Of a DNA stretch of 36,570 nt, positions 14,334-22,227 are shown one piece after another. Made by a program: the position numbers and the translations under genes. The stretch's first letter is position 1. Every line of letters starts with the position of its first letter. Source of the stretch: a bacterium. GTDB lineage: Bacteria; Hydrothermota; Hydrothermia; LBFQ01; DSFT01. The notes under the pieces were generated by a model. That model worked only from the letters and a program-made list of their open reading frames with translations, was not told the DNA's origin and did not search any database. The DNA lies in assembly GCA_030550205.1 (NCBI GenBank), contig JAUQPS010000006.1:1-36570 (forward strand). Direction: 5' to 3'.

Positions 14334-14896
14334 CTTATAAAACCAAAACCTATGTTAAATATGGGAACATTGTAATCTGGTCTTAAATAGATGTTTATAC
14401 CACCTTGAACGAATGATTTATTGTAAATAATTGAAAGTGAGTTTAAAGATGTTATAATGCTAAAATTCTTGTAATCATAGATAAGTTTTAAAATCCCATA
14501 GAAATACTTTTGATTATAAGGTTTGAAAGGTCTTAAATTTAAATCTATATCATATATAACTTCACTTTTTAAACTTAAATTATTTAAAATGCGGTTTTTT
14601 ATGCCAACATTTATTCTTAAATAATTTGATGTATCTGAGAAGTTTTCAAATACTTGATATTGATTTAAGCTTGTTAAATTAATGTTAAATGAAAAATTTT
14701 CATATATTCTTTTTTCAAATCCACTGTTTATTATAATTTCCGAAAGGCTTTTGTCCCCCGATGGGGTTTTTGCTTTACTAACACTTACTCCATAAAATCC
14801 ATTTATAAATATATTATTAGATATTCTTGCTCTTTCCATCGTTATATTGTATCCACTACAACCAATTAGCAAAATAAATAAAAACTTCTTTATAAT
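14330..14896 (-). CDS. Outer-membrane beta-barrel-like lipoprotein with non-canonical start codon
   Basis: The frame is open upstream of the first TTG (14872) through ATT AAA-type codons: ATT 14896, ATA 14893, then KKFLFILLIGCSGYN. That is a typical lipoprotein signal (K-K, hydrophobic core, LIGC). Starting at TTG 14872 would leave only MLIGCS, too short for export, and no ATG, GTG or TTG exists earlier in the frame. The promoter element ends six bases before ATT 14896, the usual distance here, so initiation at ATT (or ATA 14893) is likely. The mature part alternates polar and hydrophobic residues (INLTSLNQYQVF, YLRINVGIKNRI, FGFIR end) like a small outer-membrane beta-barrel of about 8 strands. 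First gene of a three-gene operon. Confidence 0.65.
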   Translation of the reverse strand: MIKKFLFILLIGCSGYNITMERARISNNIFINGFYGVSVSKAKTPSGDKSLSEIIINSGFEKRIYENFSFNINLTSLNQYQVFENFSDTSNYLRINVGIKNRILNNLSLKSEVIYDIDLNLRPFKPYNQKYFYGILKLIYDYKNFSIITSLNSLSIIYNKSFVQGGINIYLRPDYNVPIFNIGFGFIR

Positions 14897-14902
14897 AGTT
14901 TT

Positions 14903-14914
14903 AAAATTTTAAAG
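14903..14914 (-). promoter_or_regulatory. Leaderless-type promoter of the lipoprotein operon
   Basis: Minus strand CTTTAAAATTTT, followed by AAAACT and then ATT ATA AAG AAG. The perfect element argues that translation starts at the ATT or ATA codon. Confidence 0.6.
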
Positions 14915-15144
14915 CATTAGATACCGACTTTAAAGTGAAGGAGAAATTTGAGAACAGGGACTTCCACCTCTTCCCATTAAAATGTTCTAAAATAAAATCA
15001 TGAAAATTAAATCCTCACGATTCTAAATTTTTATTACTTGTGAAAGAATAATCTTCAAATAGGGCACCCATCACCTTAAAATTAAGCAAATAGAGAGGTC
15101 TTTTTTAAAAACAACAAGTTAAGTTTTCAATAATTTTAAACTCA
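14915..15144. other. Intergenic region without recognised gene
   Basis: About 230 bases separate two divergent promoters, far more than any other divergent pair here. I see no SD-preceded frame, tRNA or terminator. There is an imperfect inverted repeat AATCATGA ... TCACGATT (about 14997-15024) and a short GGGCACCC palindrome near 15062. The stretch near 14960-14990 (CAGGGACTTCCACCTCTTCC) is richer in G+C than its surroundings. A small RNA or a decayed insertion is possible but not shown. Confidence 0.3.
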
Positions 15145-15156
15145 CTTTAAAATTTT
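15145..15156 (+). promoter_or_regulatory. Leaderless-type promoter of rtcB
   Basis: CTTTAAAATTTT, then seven bases to ATG 15164. A weak TTTTCA lies 18 bases before the TAAAAT core. No SD. Confidence 0.6.
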
Positions 15157-15163
15157 AAACATT

Positions 15164-16612
15164 ATGAAAGATTGGAGAAAAATTTTGGAGAAAATCACGG
15201 ATTATAAGTGGAGATTACCAAAAACATATAAATCAAATATGAATGTAGATGGAATTATCTTTGCTACAGAAGACTTATTAAATGATATAATTGAAGAAGG
15301 TGAAGCGCTTGAACAAGTTGCTAATGTAGCAACATTACCAGGTATTGTTAAGAATTCCATAGCTATGCCTGATATTCATTGGGGATATGGTTTTCCTATT
15401 GGAGGGGTTGCTGCATTTGATCCAGAGAATGGAGGGATTATAAGTCCTGGTGGTGTTGGATATGATATAAATTGTGGTGTTAGAATCATAAAAACGAATT
15501 TAACTGAAAAGGATATTGAAAAATATAAAGTAAAATTAGCGGATAAGTTATTTGATTATGTTCCAAGTGGTGTTGGAGCAAGAAGTAAATTTAAATTTTC
15601 TGATAAAGAATTAGAGAATATAACAGAACAAGGTTTAAAATATCTATCAAAACTTGGTTATACGTGGGATGATGATTATAACTATATAGAAGAGTTTGGA
15701 AGTATGCCAGGAGCGGACTTTTCAAAAGTTAGTCAAACTGCAAGAGATAGGGGTAGGGATCAACTTGGAACACTTGGAAGTGGAAACCATTTCTTAGAGG
15801 TTCAAATTGTAGATGAAATTTTTGATGAAGAAATTGCTAAAAAATTTGGTTTGTTTAAGGGTCAAGTTGTAATTATGATACATTGTGGAAGTAGAGGATT
15901 TGGACATCAAATAGCAAGTGATTATATAAGGGAGTTTGATAAAGTTTTAAATAAATATGGAATTAAGCTTGTAGATAAACAATTATCTTGTGCTCCATTT
16001 AACTCTAAGGAAGGTCAGGATTATTATAAGGCTATGGTTTGTGCTGCAAATTTTGCTTGGTCAAATAGACAATTAATTACATATCAGGTAAGAAAGGCAT
16101 TTAGTGAAGTTTTAAATAGAAGTGCAGAATCTCTTGAAATGAAGATATTATATGATGTTGCTCATAATATAGCAAAGTTAGAGGAATTTAATAATAAAAA
16201 GCTTGTAGTTCATAGAAAGGGAGCAACAAGGGCATTACCAAAAGGACATAAATTATTACCCCCTGCTTATAAGGATGTAGGTCAGCCTGTTCTTATTCCT
16301 GGGGATATGGGAACATATTCATATGTTCTTGTAGGTATGAAAAATTCTATTGAAGAATCATTTGCAAGTTCTTGTCATGGAGCAGGAAGAGTATTATCTA
16401 GAAGTAAAGCAAAGAAAATTGTTCAAAAGACATCATTATTAAAGAAATTATCAGAGAAGGGTATTGTTGTAAGAGCAGAAAGTGATGCTACTCTTCTTGA
16501 AGAAGCACCAGAAGCATATAAAGATGTTAGTAAAGTGGTTGAAGCAGTTGAGCTTGCAGGAATAAGTAAAAAGGTTTCAAGACATAGACCAATAATTGTA
16601 GTAAAAGGTTAG
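15164..16612 (+). CDS. rtcB: RNA-splicing ligase RtcB
   Basis: The 482-residue protein matches RtcB, the GTP- and Mn-dependent ligase joining 2',3'-cyclic phosphate or 3'-phosphate ends to 5'-OH RNA. Key segments: MPDIHWGYGFPIGGVAAFD, GYDINCGVR (Asp101, Cys104), LGSGNHFLEVQ, MIHCGSRGFGHQIA, DVAHNIAK, VHRKGATRALPKG (His350), PGDMGTYSYVL and SSCHGAGRVLSRS (His405, the expected guanylylated His). Length equals the archaeal/thermophile type. There is no archease gene or rtcR/rtcA next to it, so a role in RNA repair or tRNA splicing cannot be distinguished. Confidence 0.97.
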   Translation: MKDWRKILEKITDYKWRLPKTYKSNMNVDGIIFATEDLLNDIIEEGEALEQVANVATLPGIVKNSIAMPDIHWGYGFPIGGVAAFDPENGGIISPGGVGYDINCGVRIIKTNLTEKDIEKYKVKLADKLFDYVPSGVGARSKFKFSDKELENITEQGLKYLSKLGYTWDDDYNYIEEFGSMPGADFSKVSQTARDRGRDQLGTLGSGNHFLEVQIVDEIFDEEIAKKFGLFKGQVVIMIHCGSRGFGHQIASDYIREFDKVLNKYGIKLVDKQLSCAPFNSKEGQDYYKAMVCAANFAWSNRQLITYQVRKAFSEVLNRSAESLEMKILYDVAHNIAKLEEFNNKKLVVHRKGATRALPKGHKLLPPAYKDVGQPVLIPGDMGTYSYVLVGMKNSIEESFASSCHGAGRVLSRSKAKKIVQKTSLLKKLSEKGIVVRAESDATLLEEAPEAYKDVSKVVEAVELAGISKKVSRHRPIIVVKG

Positions 16613-16939
16613 CTATATATTAAATCCAAATGTTCTTAAAACTTCTCTCCCTTCATCGGTTATTCTATCAAGTGTCCAAGGGGGATCAAATGTAAATTCT
16701 ACTTCAACATCACTAACACCTTCCAATTGCATTAATTTATCTTTTATTTCAAAAGCGATGCTATCTCCAATTGGACAATGAGGAGCGGTTAAAGTCATTA
16801 AAATATAAATTTTTCCATCTTCTCTTATTTCAAGTCCATATATCAACCCCAAATCCACTATATTTACAGGAATTTCTGGGTCATAAACAGTTTTAAGAAC
16901 CTCAATTACCTCATCTCTTGAAATTTTTGCTTTTGCCAT
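16613..16939 (-). CDS. SufT/MIP18-type iron-sulfur assembly protein
   Basis: A 108-residue MIP18-family (DUF59) protein with VLKTVYDPEIPVNIVDLGLI, MTLTAPHCPIGDSIAFEIK and VSDVEVEFTFDPPWT, the C-terminal DPPW motif typical of SufT and PaaD-like members. These assist maturation of Fe-S proteins. The single Cys in APHCP is conserved. The stop codon abuts the rtcB stop with no gap; the start is 34 bases from the divergent pepA-like gene. No suf operon is nearby, so the SufT name is by similarity. Confidence 0.85.
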   Translation of the reverse strand: MAKAKISRDEVIEVLKTVYDPEIPVNIVDLGLIYGLEIREDGKIYILMTLTAPHCPIGDSIAFEIKDKLMQLEGVSDVEVEFTFDPPWTLDRITDEGREVLRTFGFNI

Positions 16940-16944
16940 AATTT

Positions 16945-16956
16945 AAAATTTTAAAG
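16945..16956 (-). promoter_or_regulatory. Leaderless-type promoter of the SufT-like gene
   Basis: Minus strand CTTTAAAATTTT, five bases before ATG 16939. It sits beside the opposite-strand element at 16959 within a 34-base intergenic region. Confidence 0.6.
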
Positions 16957-16958
16957 CC

Positions 16959-16970
16959 CTTTAAAATTTT
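16959..16970 (+). promoter_or_regulatory. Leaderless-type promoter of the leucyl aminopeptidase gene
   Basis: CTTTAAAATTTT followed by CGT and ATG 16974. Its upstream region is the neighbouring promoter, leaving no independent -35 box. Confidence 0.6.
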
Positions 16971-16973
16971 CGT

Positions 16974-18284
16974 ATGATTGAAATAAAAACTTTAAAGAGA
17001 TTTGAAGATTTGGGTTTTGGTGCAATTTTTGAGCCTGCGGATATAGAATCTGACTATAATTTTAAATCTCCAAATATCTTTCTTATAAAGTATGATAATG
17101 CAAGGAGTTATGCTCAAAGGATTTCAAAAATTGTAAAGGATTTTAAATTTGACAAAGTTCTCGTAAATTTAAAAAATAAAGATGATATTTCTTTTTTTAT
17201 TGAAGAGTTATATTTACAACATTATTCATTTGATAAGTATAAAACAAAAACAAATAAATTGAATGTAAGTTATTATGTAATTTTTGATGAAGAAAAAAAT
17301 TTTAATATTCAAAAAATAATAAGTGAGGGCGTAAATTATACAAGAGATTTAGTAAATGAACCACCAAATAGAATATATCCTGAAACATTAAAAGATGAAG
17401 CTTTAAAGTTAAGCAAAAATTATAATTTAAGTGTAGAAGTATTTAATAGGGAGCAGTTAGAGAAATTAGGATTTAATGCATTTTTAGCAGTTGCAAGTGG
17501 TTCAGATAAAGAACCTTATTTTGTTCATCTTTCATATAAAAGTGGAAATCCAAAATTAAAGTTAGCAATAGTAGGAAAATCCTTAACATTTGATAGTGGG
17601 GGATTGAACATAAAAACTTATGAAGGAATGGTAGATATGAAGATAGATATGGCAGGTTCTGCTATTATTTTAGGATTATTCAAAATAATTGGGGAGTTAA
17701 AATTAAATGATATTGAAGTTCATGGATTTTTTGCTAGTTGCGAAAATATGCCATCTGGTAAAGCAATGAAACCGGGAGATGTTGTAAAAGCATATAATGG
17801 GAAGACTATTGAGATATTAAATACAGATGCAGAAGGAAGATTAACCTTAGCGGATGCTCTTTCTTATGTGTCAGAAAATTATTCTCATTTAGATTATATA
17901 ATTGATTTTGCAACACTTACAGGGGCTATTGTAGTAGCACTTGGTGAATATAGAGCTGGTGTTTTTACACCAAATAAGGAACTTTATGAGAAAATTGAAT
18001 ATTATGGAAATTTAGCTAATGAGTATTATTGGTTAATGCCCTTAGATGAAAATATTGCAAAGAAATTAAAGAGTAAAGTGGCGGATATTAAAAATACAGG
18101 AGATAGATGGGGTGGGGCAATTTTTGCTGCTTTGTTTTTAAGAGAATTTTTAAAAGATCCTAATAAATGGGCTCATATTGATATTGCTGGTGTTGCTTAT
18201 AATAATGAACTTGGAGCAACCGGTTTTGGTGTAAGAACAATAATTTATTGGATACTTGATAAAATTAAATATCAGAATATGTGA
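16974..18284 (+). CDS. pepA: M17 leucyl aminopeptidase
   Basis: The 436-residue protein has the complete M17 di-metal centre: VGKSLTFDSGG (Lys202, Asp207), MKIDMAGSA (second Lys and Asp), and NTDAEGRLTLADAL (Asp285, Glu287, catalytic Arg289). It removes N-terminal residues, preferably Leu, from peptides in the cytoplasm and is usually a hexamer. The N-terminal domain (1 to about 130) is short compared with the 500-residue E. coli enzyme and poorly conserved. The last 20 bases overlap pyrC (convergent). Confidence 0.9.
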   Translation: MIEIKTLKRFEDLGFGAIFEPADIESDYNFKSPNIFLIKYDNARSYAQRISKIVKDFKFDKVLVNLKNKDDISFFIEELYLQHYSFDKYKTKTNKLNVSYYVIFDEEKNFNIQKIISEGVNYTRDLVNEPPNRIYPETLKDEALKLSKNYNLSVEVFNREQLEKLGFNAFLAVASGSDKEPYFVHLSYKSGNPKLKLAIVGKSLTFDSGGLNIKTYEGMVDMKIDMAGSAIILGLFKIIGELKLNDIEVHGFFASCENMPSGKAMKPGDVVKAYNGKTIEILNTDAEGRLTLADALSYVSENYSHLDYIIDFATLTGAIVVALGEYRAGVFTPNKELYEKIEYYGNLANEYYWLMPLDENIAKKLKSKVADIKNTGDRWGGAIFAALFLREFLKDPNKWAHIDIAGVAYNNELGATGFGVRTIIYWILDKIKYQNM

Positions 18285-19515
18285 TTTTTCCATCTTTCAT
18301 TGTAAGAACAATTTTTCCTTTAAATTTCCAATTTATAAAGGGTGAATTTTTACTCTTTGATAAAATTAAATTTTCACTAAAAATCCATTCCTTACTTTCA
18401 TCAAATAAAATCAAATTTGCTCTATAACCTTCTTTAATTTCTCCAACATTCTTTAACTTTAAAAATTTTATTGGAAATTTAACAAATTTTTCAATGATAA
18501 AGTTTAAATCAAAACCTCTTTTAATAGCTTCATTATATACTACATTAAAAGCAGTTTGAAGTCCAATTACCCCTCTTTCTCCTTCTATAAAGTCCAATTT
18601 ACTTTCAAATTCATGGGGTGCATGGTCTGTTGCAATAGCATCAATTGTTCCATCTTTTAAACCTTCCCAAAGGGCTTCAATATCTTCCTTTGACCTTAAA
18701 GGTGGATACATTTTAAAGTTTGGTGAATAATCATTAGCTTTAATATAACTATAATTTAGAACTAAGTGATGTGGTGTTGTATCTGCAGTAATTTTAGCAC
18801 CAAGCTTTTTAAAATATCTTATAATTTCAACAGATAGCTTTGAACTAATATGGGCAAAGTGAATCCATCCACCTGTTTCAAGTGCTAATATGCAATCTCT
18901 TGCTATAATGCTTGCCTCTGAACTTTCAGGTATTCCAATCAATCCATCTCTTAAACTTTCAAATCCCCAACCTGTTGAATAATTTAAAGATAGCTTTGTA
19001 TCTTCTGGATGTTGAATAATAGGAAGATTAAACATTTTAAGATAAATTAAAGCATTCCTTAAAACATTTGTATTTAATATACAATTTCCATCATCTGAAA
19101 AGCCTATTGCCCCTGCTTTATATAATAAATAATATTCTGCCATTTCATTCCCTTCTCTTTTCTTTGTAGCACAAGCTACTGGAAATATATCTACAAGTCC
19201 AACTTCTTTTCCTCTTTGAATTTGATATTTTACTAATTCTGGACTATCCGTAGGTGGATTTGTATTTGGCATTGTGCAAACTGCCCAAAATCCTCCAAAA
19301 CTTGCACTTTTACTTCCGCTTTCAATATCTTCCTTATATTCAAATCCTGGTTCCCTAAAATGAGCGTGTAAATCTATAAAAGCGGGAAGAATTTTAAGTC
19401 CATCTGCATTTATAACCTTATCTACTTGCTTTGAAACTTTTCCAATTTCCTTAATAATTCCATCTTCTATAAGGATATCCCCCTTATCTGTATTTTTAAT
19501 AAGAATTGTCTTCAA
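18265..19515 (-). CDS. pyrC: Dihydroorotase
   Basis: A class I-type dihydroorotase of 416 residues that cyclises carbamoyl-aspartate in pyrimidine synthesis. Seen: FIDLHAHFREPGFEYKEDI (metal His50 and His52), MPNTNPPTDSPE, GFSDDGN, QHPED, HFAHIS, DTTPHHLVLN and AIATDHAPHE. The start is TTG 19515, five bases after a promoter element that lies within the apbE coding region; the first 20 bases of pyrC overlap the end of apbE. No ATG near the N terminus would fit. pyrB is not adjacent. Confidence 0.93.
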   Translation of the reverse strand: MKTILIKNTDKGDILIEDGIIKEIGKVSKQVDKVINADGLKILPAFIDLHAHFREPGFEYKEDIESGSKSASFGGFWAVCTMPNTNPPTDSPELVKYQIQRGKEVGLVDIFPVACATKKREGNEMAEYYLLYKAGAIGFSDDGNCILNTNVLRNALIYLKMFNLPIIQHPEDTKLSLNYSTGWGFESLRDGLIGIPESSEASIIARDCILALETGGWIHFAHISSKLSVEIIRYFKKLGAKITADTTPHHLVLNYSYIKANDYSPNFKMYPPLRSKEDIEALWEGLKDGTIDAIATDHAPHEFESKLDFIEGERGVIGLQTAFNVVYNEAIKRGFDLNFIIEKFVKFPIKFLKLKNVGEIKEGYRANLILFDESKEWIFSENLILSKSKNSPFINWKFKGKIVLTMKDGKITYSDI

Positions 19516-20212
19516 TGTTGAAAATTTTAAGGGCTTTTACCTTAATTTTATTTTTTAAATCTGGTTTTATTATAAATGCTTTTGAATATGCTTCACATTC
19601 TGTTGCATTCTCACATATTACAAGCACTGTTAAATTTTTCTTTATTGGTTTTGATGTTCTTGGGTCATAAATATGATATTTATTTTCTTTAATTGTTGAA
19701 GAGATAGAAATTGCCTCATTAAAAATTTCAAATTCTCCAAATTCTTCACTATAAAGCTTTAATTTATAATTTCTTGAATAAATTGAACTACTTCCAAAAT
19801 TAATATAAAATGTATCTATTTTAAAGCTTAGAAGGATATCTCTTACTTTATCTACAACATAACCTTTTACAATTCCTCCCAAATCAATTTTTAATCCCTT
19901 TGGAAAATACCAAACTTTATCAGAAATTCTTATAGGAAATAAATTTTTTGACTTATAAAATGGATTAAATGTGCTATCTGTAATTTCAATATAGTATGAA
20001 CTCAATTTTAAAATTTCATCAGTTTCATCTTCAACAGCAATTGTATCACCATTCGCTTCAAAATTCTTGTAAAACTTATACCATATACTATTTAAATAAT
20101 TAGCATATTTAAATGCTGAATCTACTGCTATTTGTGAAATTGGATTATTCTCTATAATACCAATTTTTAAGATACTTCCCATTATAAATTGCGCCCTTAT
20201 GAGATATTCCAT
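19496..20212 (-). CDS. apbE: FAD:protein FMN transferase (ApbE family)
   Basis: The 238-residue protein has ApbE features: MGSILKIGI, DLGGIVKGYVVDKVRDIL (family GG-KG-A-D), FYINFGSSSI, SISSTIKENKYHIYDPRTSKP and VICENATECEAYSKAF. ApbE moves FMN from FAD onto Thr residues of flavoproteins such as NqrC/RnfG. It is about 100 residues shorter than secreted ApbE and has no signal peptide or lipobox, so a cytoplasmic form is expected. It overlaps the upstream oxidoreductase gene by 16 bases. No Nqr or Rnf genes are visible to identify the target. Confidence 0.8.
   Translation of the reverse strand: MEYLIRAQFIMGSILKIGIIENNPISQIAVDSAFKYANYLNSIWYKFYKNFEANGDTIAVEDETDEILKLSSYYIEITDSTFNPFYKSKNLFPIRISDKVWYFPKGLKIDLGGIVKGYVVDKVRDILLSFKIDTFYINFGSSSIYSRNYKLKLYSEEFGEFEIFNEAISISSTIKENKYHIYDPRTSKPIKKNLTVLVICENATECEAYSKAFIIKPDLKNKIKVKALKIFNIEDNSY
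19521..19531 (-). promoter_or_regulatory. Leaderless-type promoter of pyrC inside apbE
   Basis: Minus strand CTTAAAATTTT, five bases before TTG 19515. In the apbE frame the same bases encode LKIF, so the promoter is embedded in coding sequence. Confidence 0.55.
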
Positions 20213-22227
20213 GCTTTTAAAGTAAAATAAGTGGAATCATAAGCGCTTTGGAAATCAATAGGACTATCTTTTCCTTCAATTAATGATTTTACAAAAAGTT
20301 CAATAAGTTTTTCTTGTCCTTTATCTTGCTTGCTTGTTTTAAAAATTACTTTATTATTTAAAATTAGCTCTTTAAAGTCCCTTATAATAATACTATCATT
20401 ATCTGCATCAATTCTAATAATTTCCTTTTCAAGCATTTTATTACCTTCGGAAAAATAAATGATATTAGCCATTTTATTTAAATAGCGAAAGCTAATTGTA
20501 AAGTTTTCTTGATTTAAAACATTTGAAAAATAAAAGTTTGGCTTTCCAAATAGAAATAATATATAATCTACAAAATGACACCCTTCTCCAATTAATCTCC
20601 CCCCTCCAATGTTAATATCTAAGAGCCAATGTTTATTTAGCTTCCCAGCATTTATAATATAATTAATTATAATTTTATCTTTGTTTTTTAAAAGCTCTTT
20701 TAATTTTTCTGTAAAAATTGAAAATCTTCTATTAAAACCAATGCAAAATTTAATAGGATTTTTTTCATATGCTATTTTTAATTCTTCAAGTTCATTAAAA
20801 TTAATAGCAAGTGGCTTTTCTGTATAAACCGCTTTATTATATTCAATTGAAAGTTTTATAAGCTTTGCATGTAAATTATGTGGAGTTGAAATTACAATTA
20901 AATTAACATTTTCATCCTTAAATGCCTCTAAATAATCAACACTTGCATATTTAAATCCATATCTTTTTGATAAATTAACAGCATTTTCTGGTCTTGATGT
21001 AATTAAATATAAGGGATTAACTTCTTTGTATTTTAAGAAATTTGGAATTAAAACATTTTGAGCATAACTTCCTGCTCCTATAATTGCCATATTAATTTTT
21101 GAAAATTTATTAAAATTTTTAACAATTACAACACTTTTTGGCTCACTATGATTACTATATTTAAATACTACTCCAAGATAATTTTTTTCTTTTTTTAGCA
21201 TTTCAAAAGCTTGTGGTGCATTTTCAAAATCAAATTCGTGGGTAATAATTTCATTTAGATTTAATTTTGGTAAAATTTCTATAAATGATTGTAAATTTCT
21301 ATTTATTGTCCATTTAACATAACTTTCAGGATAATCTATTCCTTTAACTTCATAATTTTCATCATATCTTCCAGCACCATAAGCCCTACTCATTTTTACT
21401 TCAAGCTCCTTATAATAAAACTCCTTATATGGAATTAATAATTTTGATTGTCCTACTACAATTATTCTACCCTTTTCTCTTAATACTTCACAAGCAAACC
21501 TTATTGCATTTCCTGTTTTATCATTTGCACAAATTATAACTCCATCTACTGGATAAATTTTTTCAACTAAACCTTTTTCCTTAAAATTAAATAGTTTATA
21601 AGCATAATTTTTAGCAAATTCCAATTTATAATCTGAAATATCTACTCCAATTGTTTTTACATTCATTAAATTTAATATCCTTAAAACAATTTGACCAATT
21701 AATCCAAGACCAATTACTAAAAATTTTTCTCCAATTTCAGGTTTTGAAATTCTAATACTATTTAAAGCAATTGCTCCAATTGTTGAAAAGCTCGCACTTT
21801 TCAAATCTACATTGCTTGGAATTTTTAATAATAAATTTTTTGGAATTAAATTATATTCAGAATGTAATGCGTATTCTCCTCCTGCCCCTATTACAAAATC
21901 TCCTTCATTTATTCCATCAATTCTACTTTCAACAACAATTCCACTTATACTATAACCCAAGGGTCCATATGAGCTTAATTTATTTATAACTCTTTTAAAT
22001 GTTTCAGATATTCCTAAATTTTTTATAGATTTTAATACAAGCTCAATTTGGTCCTTCCTTTCAACTAAAACATTAAATAAATTTGTTCTTAATCGTGAAA
22101 GTTCTGTTCCAACACTTACTGCTGAATATAATGTTTTTACAATTGCAAAATTATCTTTTATTTTTGGATAAGGAGCATCTATTAATATAGCTTTTGATGT
22201 TTTATAATCTTGAACTAAAACCTTCAC
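20197..22227 (-). CDS. Bi-domain oxidoreductase (alcohol dehydrogenase-like + Gfo/Idh/MocA)
   Basis: The 676-residue protein joins two NAD(P)-binding modules. Residues 1 to about 350 are a medium-chain dehydrogenase: SVGTELSRLR, GYSISGIVVE, FLVIGLGLIGQIVLRILNL and the C-terminal catalytic lobe; the usual catalytic-zinc Cys is absent. From about 375, MAIIGAGSYAQNVLIPNFLK starts a Gfo/Idh/MocA domain with YTEKPLA (EKP motif) and GGGRLIGEGCHFVDYILFL. Such fusions occur in surface-polysaccharide gene sets (established), where they are thought to modify sugars. GTG 22227 overlaps the nuoD stop by four bases. Confidence 0.85.
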   Translation of the reverse strand: MKVLVQDYKTSKAILIDAPYPKIKDNFAIVKTLYSAVSVGTELSRLRTNLFNVLVERKDQIELVLKSIKNLGISETFKRVINKLSSYGPLGYSISGIVVESRIDGINEGDFVIGAGGEYALHSEYNLIPKNLLLKIPSNVDLKSASFSTIGAIALNSIRISKPEIGEKFLVIGLGLIGQIVLRILNLMNVKTIGVDISDYKLEFAKNYAYKLFNFKEKGLVEKIYPVDGVIICANDKTGNAIRFACEVLREKGRIIVVGQSKLLIPYKEFYYKELEVKMSRAYGAGRYDENYEVKGIDYPESYVKWTINRNLQSFIEILPKLNLNEIITHEFDFENAPQAFEMLKKEKNYLGVVFKYSNHSEPKSVVIVKNFNKFSKINMAIIGAGSYAQNVLIPNFLKYKEVNPLYLITSRPENAVNLSKRYGFKYASVDYLEAFKDENVNLIVISTPHNLHAKLIKLSIEYNKAVYTEKPLAINFNELEELKIAYEKNPIKFCIGFNRRFSIFTEKLKELLKNKDKIIINYIINAGKLNKHWLLDINIGGGRLIGEGCHFVDYILFLFGKPNFYFSNVLNQENFTISFRYLNKMANIIYFSEGNKMLEKEIIRIDADNDSIIIRDFKELILNNKVIFKTSKQDKGQEKLIELFVKSLIEGKDSPIDFQSAYDSTYFTLKAWNIS

